Of a DNA stretch of 16,233 bases, positions 1 to 5,326 are shown one piece after another (position 1 is the stretch's first letter; every line of letters starts with the position of its first letter). Location of the stretch: the NCBI GenBank assembly GCA_937952135.1, contig CALFYL010000339.1:1-16233 (forward strand), given 5' to 3'. This DNA is from an uncultured Planctomycetia bacterium (GTDB taxonomy: Bacteria > Planctomycetota > UBA1135 > GCA-002686595). Made by a program: the position numbers and the translations under genes. The notes under the pieces are model-generated. The model saw only the letters and a program-made list of their open reading frames with translations. It ran no database searches and was not told where the DNA came from.

Positions 1-571
1 TGTTCGGCTGGCCGATGTAGTGCTTGTACGAGTAGGCCGCGATCGTCGGCATCTTCGCCAGCAGGCGGATCACGGTCTTGTGGATCGTGTCGTCGCTCTC
101 GGGCTCCTGGTAGAAGGTCGCCATCGCCGCGACGGCGGCCGCGCACACCGGCATCGGGTGCGCGTCCTTCGGCAGGGCCGAGAAGAAGCGCGCGAAGTTC
201 TCGTGCAGCAGCGTGTGGCGCGTGATCTCGGCGCGGAACGACTCGAGCTCCGGCTGGCTCGGCGTCTCGCCGTGGATGAGCAGCCAGGCGGTTTCGAGGA
301 ACGTGCTGCGCTCGGCCAGCTTCTCGATCGGGTAGCCGCGGTAGCGCAGGATGCCCGCTTCACCGTCGATGAAGGTGATCGCGCTCTTGCACGAGCCCGT
401 GTTCGCGTAGCCGGGGTCGAAGGTGATGAGGCCGGTCTGCGCGCGCAGGTTGCGCACGTCGATCGCCACTTCGTTCTCCGTTCCTTGGAGGAGCGGCAGG
501 CTGACTTGCTTGCCCTGGTAGTTGAACTCGATCGTCGTCTGAGGCGGCGTCATCGTTTGCGGGGCGGACAT
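1..571 (-). CDS. gltA: citrate synthase, N-terminal part (runs off the left edge)
   Basis: Citrate synthase condenses oxaloacetate and acetyl-CoA to citrate, the entry step of the TCA cycle, in the cytoplasm. The 190 visible codons read MSAPQTMTPPQ, then a small N-terminal beta domain, then diagnostic type II (GltA-like) segments: LITFDPGYANTGSCKSAITF around residues 55-74, GILRYRGYPIEKLAERS around 80-96, a WLLIHGETP segment near 105, TRHTLLHENFARFF near 125, and MPTIAAYSYKHYIGQPN at the window edge. These align residue for residue with my memory of E. coli GltA. The catalytic His and Asp residues lie beyond the window. The start at 571 gives the N-terminal length usual for the family; an ATG at 553 is an alternative. 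No clear Shine-Dalgarno sequence is visible. The gene is divergent from the glycosyltransferase at 902. Confidence 0.95.
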   Translation of the reverse strand, partial: MSAPQTMTPPQTTIEFNYQGKQVSLPLLQGTENEVAIDVRNLRAQTGLITFDPGYANTGSCKSAITFIDGEAGILRYRGYPIEKLAERSTFLETAWLLIHGETPSQPELESFRAEITRHTLLHENFARFFSALPKDAHPMPVCAAAVAAMATFYQEPESDDTIHKTVIRLLAKMPTIAAYSYKHYIGQPN

Positions 572-722
572 GATCGCGGATGGGGCGGCGAGGAGGGCGC
601 GGTCGTGCGCGCGCCCGAGGGTCGGAGGCAGCGCAGGTGAGCGGTGTTTTGGCCGCGGAGTGTAGCCCAGCGCAACCGTCGGGCTCCACCCTGCGCCTCG
701 GGCAATGTGGGCCGAAGGCGCG

Positions 723-760
723 GCGAAGTCCGTCGAACGAGCGGAGTTCGACGCGAAGTC
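723..760. repeat. inverted repeat flanked by direct repeats, possible operator
   Basis: CGTCGAAC at 731-738 and GTTCGACG at 746-753 form a perfect 8-base inverted repeat with a 7-base spacer. GCGAAGTC occurs on both sides, at 723-730 and 753-760. A terminator is not expected between divergent genes, so a regulator-binding site is the more natural reading. The role is inferred. Confidence 0.45.
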
Positions 761-776
761 GGAGGCGCTCGTACTC

Positions 777-792
777 CCGCGAGCGCTCGCGG
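777..792. repeat. perfect 16-base palindrome, possible operator
   Basis: CCGCGAGCGCTCGCGG is fully self-complementary and lies 110 bases upstream of the glycosyltransferase start. In GC-rich DNA short palindromes are common, but 16 uninterrupted bases in a divergent promoter region is suggestive of a dimeric regulator site. Function is unproven. Confidence 0.4.
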
Positions 793-901
793 ACCGCGCC
801 GCCGACAACGGCTCCGCCGCGAGTTCCGCACGCTATGCGCCCGATCGCGGGTCCTTTAGAATCTTCGCCCCTCGATTCGAAGAGAGCCCCGATCCCCCCT
901 C

Positions 902-1588
902 ATGGTGAACAAGCACAGGGTCGTAGCGGTCCTCCCGGCCTACAATCTGGAACAGGGCATCGCAGCGATCGTCGAACGCACCAAGCCGTTCGTCGATCAT
1001 GTGATCGTCACCGCGGACGCGTCCAAGGACGCAACCGCCGCCGCCGCGCGAGCCGCCGGCGCCATCGTCCCCGAGCCCGAGATGACCCGCGGCAAGGGCT
1101 TCGCGCTCATCAAGGGCGTGAACGCGGCCAAGGAGCTGAAGCCGGACATCGTGATCGTGATGGATTCCGACGGTCAGCACCTGCCCGAGGAGATTCCGGT
1201 GCTCCTGGCGCCTTTCCAGGACGGCGCGGTCGACATGGTCGTCGGATCGCGCATGCTCGGAACGCTGCGCACCTCGCGGATCAACAAGTTCGGCAACTGG
1301 GGCCTGAAGTGCATTTCCTTCCTGGTCACCTGGCGCTGGCTCACCGACACCGAGTCGGGCTTCCGCGCCTTCAAGGCCGAGAAGCTCTTCAAGCTGACGC
1401 TGACCTCGCGCGGCTACGAGATCGAGAGCGAGTTGCTGCTGCGCTCGCTGCACGCCGGCTTCAGGGTCAAGGAAGTGCCGATCCACGTGCCCTTCGCCGT
1501 GCCCGGCGTGACCGTGTGGGACGGCTTCAAGGTCGGCTGGTACAAGCTGAAGAACGGCACGAAGCTGCGCCTCGGCATGGAGCTGTAG
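902..1588 (+). CDS. family 2 glycosyltransferase (dolichyl-phosphate mannosyltransferase-like)
   Basis: This 228-residue cytoplasmic or peripheral enzyme should transfer a sugar from a nucleotide sugar to a lipid or glycan acceptor. The GT-A fold signature is clear: VVAVLPAYNLE at residues 7-17, the KGFALIKGVNAA segment at 65-76, the metal/nucleotide-binding DSDGQH at 88-93 (in place of the more common D-x-D-G/DDGSQD forms), VGSRMLG at 114-120, and TDTESGFRAFKAE at 148-160, the acceptor-side motif typical of polyprenyl-phosphate sugar transferases. There is no C-terminal membrane pair, unlike many bacterial DPMS-like enzymes, so it is a single-domain form. The ATG at 902 leaves the conserved strand at its usual distance from the N terminus; no strong Shine-Dalgarno sequence precedes it. 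It heads the cassette with the nucleotide-sugar dehydrogenase and epimerase. Sugar and acceptor are not identifiable from sequence alone. Confidence 0.9.
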   Translation: MVNKHRVVAVLPAYNLEQGIAAIVERTKPFVDHVIVTADASKDATAAAARAAGAIVPEPEMTRGKGFALIKGVNAAKELKPDIVIVMDSDGQHLPEEIPVLLAPFQDGAVDMVVGSRMLGTLRTSRINKFGNWGLKCISFLVTWRWLTDTESGFRAFKAEKLFKLTLTSRGYEIESELLLRSLHAGFRVKEVPIHVPFAVPGVTVWDGFKVGWYKLKNGTKLRLGMEL

Positions 1589-1706
1589 CGCGTCGCTCGA
1601 GCGCCGGCGCCGCGCGTTCCGCGCCTTCCTTCGTCTGCTTCCCCGCTCATCTCCGTTCGAATCGTCACCGGCGCCGCCTCGACATCGGCGCGCGCCGCGC
1701 TCCCCC

Positions 1707-1712
1707 GAGGAA
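1707..1712 (+). promoter_or_regulatory. ribosome binding site fixing the dehydrogenase start
   Basis: GAGGAA ends 10 bases before the GTG at 1723. No ATG lies near the expected N terminus in this frame, which is open far upstream, so this site is the main reason for choosing GTG 1723. Confidence 0.6.
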
Positions 1713-1722
1713 CACCGTCACC

Positions 1723-3216
1723 GTGGACTACCAAAGCATCGAACAGCGCGTCGCCGCGGCGCGCGGCGCCGGGCAGCAAGTCGTGCTCGTGCTCGGGCTG
1801 GGCTTCGTCGGCACCGCCGTGGCCGGCAACCTGGCGCGCGCGGAGCAGGGCGGCTCGCGCCTGTTCTTCGTGATCGGGCTCGACCGCGACGACGCCGCGG
1901 GCCGCGAGAAGTCCGGCGCGCTCGACGCGGGACGCTCGCCGACCTACGCGAACGATCCCAGCCTCGAGCGCGTGATCCGCGAGGCCTGCCTCGACTCGAA
2001 GAACCTCGTCGGCGGCGTCGACCCGCGCCTGATCTCGCTCGCCGACATCGTCGTGTCGTGCATCAACCTCGACGTACAGCGCGCGGCCGGTCAGACCGAG
2101 AAGCTCAGCGTGCCGACCGAAGGCTACGCCGCGGCGATGCGCATGGTCGGCGCGCACATGCGGCCCGGCATCCTGGTCACCGTCGAGAGCACGTTGCCGA
2201 TCGGAACGTGCGATCGCGTGCTGTATCCCGCGCTCTGCGAGGGCCAGGCGAAGCAAGGCGTCGACGTGAAGGCGAATCCGCCGAAGCTCGCGTACTGCTA
2301 CGAGCGCGTGATGCCCGGTCCGGACTATCTCGACTCGGTGAACAACTTCTGGCGCGCGTACGCGGGCGTCGACGCGGCGAGCGCCGACGCGGCGCGCGAC
2401 TTCCTCGGGCTGTACGTGAACACGGCCCAGTTCCCGCTGTGGCGCCACAAGTCGACGCGCGCGGCGGAGATGGCGAAGCTGCTCGAGAACAGCTACCGCG
2501 CCACCAACATCGCCTTCATCGAAGAATGGTCGAAGCTCGCCGAGGGCGCGGGCGTGGACCTGTTCGACGTGATCAAGTCGGTGCGCGTCCGCAAGGGAAC
2601 CCACGACAACATGATGCTGCCGGGGCTCGGTGTCGGCGGTTACTGCCTGACGAAGGACGCGCTGCTCGCCGCGTACGGCGCGGAGAAGTTGCTCGGACTC
2701 ACGGCGGAGATGCCCTTCTCGCGCCGTGCGATCCTGACCAACGAACGCATGCCGCTGCGCGCGGTCGAGTGGATCGAGAAGCACTTCGCGGGCGCGCTGA
2801 CGGGCAAGAAGGCCTCGATCGTCGGCGTCACCTACCGTCCGGGCGTCAACGACACGCGCAGCACGCCGAGCGAGATCGTCGCGCGCGCGCTGCTCCAGCG
2901 CGGCTGCGAGGTGGCCGCTTACGACCCGCTCGTGACGCACTGGGACGAACTCCCGGAAGTGAAGGTCACGCAGGACGCGAAGAGCGCCTTGCGCGGCGCC
3001 GAAATCGTCGTGATCTGTCTGCCCGATCCGCTCTACCGTCCGTTCCTCGCCGACCTGCTCAAGGCCGAGTTGAAGGCGGGCGCGATCGTGGTCGACCCGT
3101 GGAACATGGTCGTCGACGCGTGCGCTGCGGACTTCGCGCGCCGCGGCATCGCGCTCGAGGTCTACGGCCGCGGCGACTACCCCAAGGCGGCGCCCGCGCC
3201 GGTGAAGAAAGGCTGA
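1723..3216 (+). CDS. nucleotide-sugar dehydrogenase (UDP-glucose/UDP-ManNAc dehydrogenase family)
   Basis: The family oxidises the C6 hydroxyl of a UDP-sugar to a carboxylate in two NAD+-dependent steps, giving precursors for acidic surface polysaccharides. The protein has 497 residues, slightly longer than the usual 420-460. Visible features are the Rossmann NAD site LGLGFVGTAVA (24-34), VESTLPIGT (154-162), ERVMPGP (194-200), the helix AEMAKLLENSYRATNIAFIEE (248-268), the catalytic segment GVGGYCLTKD with Cys308, the C-terminal UDP-binding half starting GKKASIVGVTYRPGVNDTRSTP (361-382), and AYDP at 399-402. The catalytic motif carries Thr at the place where most members have Pro (GGxCxPKD). 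The substrate is undetermined: UDP-glucose, UDP-GlcNAc or UDP-ManNAc are all possible. The start is GTG at 1723, supported by GAGGAA at 1707-1712. It lies 134 bases after the glycosyltransferase and 4 bases before the epimerase, so it is almost certainly co-transcribed with the latter. Confidence 0.9.
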   Translation: MDYQSIEQRVAAARGAGQQVVLVLGLGFVGTAVAGNLARAEQGGSRLFFVIGLDRDDAAGREKSGALDAGRSPTYANDPSLERVIREACLDSKNLVGGVDPRLISLADIVVSCINLDVQRAAGQTEKLSVPTEGYAAAMRMVGAHMRPGILVTVESTLPIGTCDRVLYPALCEGQAKQGVDVKANPPKLAYCYERVMPGPDYLDSVNNFWRAYAGVDAASADAARDFLGLYVNTAQFPLWRHKSTRAAEMAKLLENSYRATNIAFIEEWSKLAEGAGVDLFDVIKSVRVRKGTHDNMMLPGLGVGGYCLTKDALLAAYGAEKLLGLTAEMPFSRRAILTNERMPLRAVEWIEKHFAGALTGKKASIVGVTYRPGVNDTRSTPSEIVARALLQRGCEVAAYDPLVTHWDELPEVKVTQDAKSALRGAEIVVICLPDPLYRPFLADLLKAELKAGAIVVDPWNMVVDACAADFARRGIALEVYGRGDYPKAAPAPVKKG

Positions 3217-3220
3217 TCGG

Positions 3221-4180
3221 ATGCGAATGTTGGTCACCGGCGGCGCGGGGGTCATCGGCTTCGAGCTCGTGCGAGCGCTGCTCGCGCGCGGCGACGACGT
3301 GGTGGCGGTCGACAGCGGCAGCAAAGGCGGCTTCGAGGACCTCGACGAGCTCGCGAAGCGGAGTTCGGGTCGCTTGAAGGCGGTGCGCGGCGACTTCGCG
3401 CGCGATCCCGCGCTGCTCGACGGCGCGTTCGACGCGATCTTCCACTTCGCGGCGATCGTCGGCGTGCGCTACGTCACCGACCATCCCTACGAGACGATGG
3501 CGGTCAACATGCGCACTACGCTCGCGGTGCTCGACCACGCGCTCGCGACCGGCTGCAGGACCGTGTTCTTCGCGTCCTCGAGCGAGAACTACGCCGCGGG
3601 CGTCGACCGCGGCTACGTGCCGGTTCCGACTCCCGAGGACGTGCTGCTCACGATCGACGACGTCGCGCTCCCGCGCTGGTCCTACGCGGCGAGCAAGATC
3701 GCCGGGGAATCCGCGCTCTTCGGCGCCGCGCGCGAGGGCGGCTTCGCGCCGGTCGTCGTGCGCTTCCACAACGTCTACGGACCGCGCATGGGCCCGACCC
3801 ACGTGATCCCCGAGTTCCTCGCGCGCGCGCGCCAGCGCGTCGATCCGTTCCCGGTGTACGGGCCCGAACAGACGCGTTCGTTCCTGTACGCCGAGGACTG
3901 CGGCCGCGCGCTGACCTGTGTGCTCGACGGCGTGCTCGACGGACGCATGGCCGAGGGCGGCCTCATCAACATCGGCTCGTCGATCGAGACCGTGATCTCC
4001 GAGCTCGCCCAGATCGTGTTCGACGTCACCGGCTTCCAGCCGCGCATCGACGCGCAGCCGGCGCCCCCGGGCTCCGTGCAACGCCGCCTGCCCGACACGA
4101 CGAAGCTGCGCTCGCTCGGCTTCGCGCCTTCGACGCTGCTGCGCGACGGCATCGCGGCTTGCTGGTCGCAGCGCCGCTGA
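3221..4180 (+). CDS. NAD-dependent epimerase/dehydratase (extended SDR, nucleotide-sugar type)
   Basis: This is an extended short-chain dehydrogenase that likely epimerises, decarboxylates or dehydrates a nucleotide sugar. The 319 residues show the NAD-binding TGGAGVIG (6-13), an acidic residue after the second strand (AVDSG, 29-33), HFAAIVGV (75-82), catalytic-site serines in FASSSENYA (117-125), the YxxxK pair Tyr155/Lys159 in WSYAASK, and RFHNVYGPRM (181-190), as in UDP-galactose 4-epimerase and UDP-glucuronate decarboxylase relatives. The start at 3221 is supported by GAAAGG at 3207-3212; a second ATG at 3227 would be too far from it. The 4-base gap to the dehydrogenase implies translational coupling and suggests that it acts on the dehydrogenase product, for example a UDP-uronic acid. 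That substrate link is inference; the fold and motifs are directly visible. Confidence 0.9.
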   Translation: MRMLVTGGAGVIGFELVRALLARGDDVVAVDSGSKGGFEDLDELAKRSSGRLKAVRGDFARDPALLDGAFDAIFHFAAIVGVRYVTDHPYETMAVNMRTTLAVLDHALATGCRTVFFASSSENYAAGVDRGYVPVPTPEDVLLTIDDVALPRWSYAASKIAGESALFGAAREGGFAPVVVRFHNVYGPRMGPTHVIPEFLARARQRVDPFPVYGPEQTRSFLYAEDCGRALTCVLDGVLDGRMAEGGLINIGSSIETVISELAQIVFDVTGFQPRIDAQPAPPGSVQRRLPDTTKLRSLGFAPSTLLRDGIAACWSQRR

Positions 4181-4215
4181 TCGATTCGCGCTGAAGGTCG
4201 GGCGCCGAAAGACGA

Positions 4216-4253
4216 GCGCCGAACCGCGAACCTCGGAGGTCGCGATTCGGCGC
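4216..4253. terminator. hairpin between convergent genes, likely bidirectional terminator
   Basis: A long inverted repeat lies between the epimerase stop (4180) and the convergent TPR gene stop (4278). Left arm 4216-4233 and right arm 4237-4253 pair over about 16 positions with one bulged base. One position is C-A in the plus-strand RNA but G-U in the minus-strand RNA, so the fold is more stable for minus-strand transcripts. There is only a short T-rich patch (TCTTTC) beyond it on the minus strand and none on the plus strand. Confidence 0.55.
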
Positions 4254-4277
4254 GCAGCGAAGTCGGTGAGTTGCGGC

Positions 4278-5204
4278 TCAGCCGCCCGAGAGCTCGAGCT
4301 GCTTGCGCAGCGCTTCGTTGTCGGGGAACAGCGAGGCGCCCTGCTGCCACGTGGCGAGCGCTTTGTCCTTCTGGCCCATCTGCAAGTACATGTTGCCGAG
4401 GATCAGGTGGGTCTGCGCGAACTGCGGCTGTTTCGGCGCCTGCAACTGCTGCTCGATCAGCAGCTCGAAGTTCTTGATCGCCTCGGGTTGCTTGCCGAGG
4501 AACGGCGGCCAGTTCGAGAGCGACACGGCCTTGCCGAAGCGCGCTTCCCAGTGGTTCGCGTCGATCGCGAGCGCCGCGTCGTAGGCCTTGTCCGCCTTCG
4601 AGCCCCACACCCCCATCTCCGGACCGCTCGTGACCGTGAAGAGCTTCTGGAGGTAGGCGTTCGCGAGGTCGACGCGCAGGTCCGCATTGCCCGGCTCGCG
4701 CTCGACGCGCGATTCGAACTCCGCGAGCACCTGGTCGCCGAGGCCGGACTCGAACAGCTCCTTCCAGATGCGCTGGCGCTCGGAGTCCTTCAGGTTCGGA
4801 TCCGTGAGGCGAGCGATCGCGTCGGCGAGCGTGCGTTCGCGGCTCCGCGCCGCGGCTGCGGTGTCGGGCTCGGCCGCGGGCGCTGCGGCGAAGGCGCCGG
4901 CGCGCGCGGCGTTCTCGCTCATCCAACGTTCGATCGCGTTCGCGATTTCGTCGTCGCTCACGGCGCTGCGCGACTCGGCGCTCGGCGCCATCTCGAGGCG
5001 CGTGCGCAGCGCTTCGACGGAGCGCTCCATCTCGGACTGGCGCTGGAGCAGGGTGTCGAAGGCCGCGCGGTCGAGGGGCGTGTTCTCCGCCGCGGCGCTG
5101 GCCTGCGGCGCGCCGCGATCGCCGAGAAGCAGGGCGACCGAGGCGCCGACGGCGGCGGAGAGGACGGCGGCGACGGCGACGAGGGCAACGGGGTTCTGAC
5201 TCAT
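4278..5204 (-). CDS. membrane-anchored TPR protein
   Basis: A 308-residue protein of unknown specific role. Residues 5-27 form a single hydrophobic N-terminal segment (VALVAVAAVLSAAVGASVALL) with no lipobox, so an uncleaved anchor with the rest in the periplasm is likely. A heptad-like region at about 44-71 (LLQRQSEMERSVEALRTRLEM) suggests a short coiled coil, followed by an Ala/Pro-rich linker around 100-122. The C-terminal half contains about three TPR units: GNADLRVDLANAYLQKL (172-188), HWEARFGKAVSL (218-229) and AQTHLILGNMYLQMGQKDKA (263-282). TPRs mediate protein-protein contacts. It is the last gene of the minus-strand group, 121 bases downstream of the FecR/carboxypeptidase-like protein. 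No clear Shine-Dalgarno site precedes the ATG. Confidence 0.8.
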   Translation of the reverse strand: MSQNPVALVAVAAVLSAAVGASVALLLGDRGAPQASAAAENTPLDRAAFDTLLQRQSEMERSVEALRTRLEMAPSAESRSAVSDDEIANAIERWMSENAARAGAFAAAPAAEPDTAAAARSRERTLADAIARLTDPNLKDSERQRIWKELFESGLGDQVLAEFESRVEREPGNADLRVDLANAYLQKLFTVTSGPEMGVWGSKADKAYDAALAIDANHWEARFGKAVSLSNWPPFLGKQPEAIKNFELLIEQQLQAPKQPQFAQTHLILGNMYLQMGQKDKALATWQQGASLFPDNEALRKQLELSGG

Positions 5205-5245
5205 GGCGGTGGGCGAAGGGGCGATTCGAGGTGCGACGTGGGCTC

Positions 5246-5258
5246 CGAAGGACCTTCG
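5246..5258. repeat. short inverted repeat upstream of the TPR gene
   Basis: CGAAGG-A-CCTTCG is a 6-base inverted repeat around a single central base, 42-54 bases upstream of the TPR gene start. It could be an operator half-site pair or chance; no further support is visible. Confidence 0.25.
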
Positions 5259-5291
5259 AAGCGGACTGCGGACGCCGAGTGAGTGCGCGAG

Positions 5292-5326
5292 CCTCGACGG
5301 ATCCTCCGCTCCGTTCGAGGTTTTTT
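5292..5326 (+). terminator. intrinsic-terminator-like hairpin with T6 tail, read on the plus strand
   Basis: CCTCGACGGA (5292-5301) pairs with TCCGTTCGAGG (5310-5320) with one bulged T and an 8-base loop, followed directly by TTTTTT at 5321-5326. This is textbook intrinsic-terminator geometry for plus-strand RNA, yet both flanking genes are on the minus strand and the last T belongs to the stop codon of the upstream minus-strand gene. In minus-strand RNA the same hairpin forms but follows an A-tract and has no U tail. Confidence 0.5.

Larger units (their letters stand above)
572..901. other. divergent intergenic region with two symmetric elements
   Basis: These 330 bases separate gltA (minus) from the glycosyltransferase (plus) and must hold the promoters of both. 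I see no supported gene in it: the open frames crossing it are composition artefacts that continue as the wrong-frame 5' extension of the dehydrogenase frame or as antisense frames. It contains an inverted repeat with flanking direct repeats (723-760) and a perfect 16-base palindrome (777-792), annotated separately. A possible plus-strand -10 hexamer, TAGAAT, lies at 857-862, about 39 bases before the glycosyltransferase start, but no good -35 partner is seen at 16-18 bases. Confidence 0.6.

Noticed and set aside
580..1722. 5' extension of the dehydrogenase frame (878 codons in total)
   Set aside because: The frame stays open only by composition. It runs through the glycosyltransferase in another frame, and the family N terminus begins at about 1723, where a GAGGAA site is present.
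1414..3324. 636-codon open frame on the minus strand
   Set aside because: It is antisense to the dehydrogenase, which has unmistakable motifs. The Arg/Ala/Val/Asp-rich composition is what high GC at third positions produces on the opposite strand.
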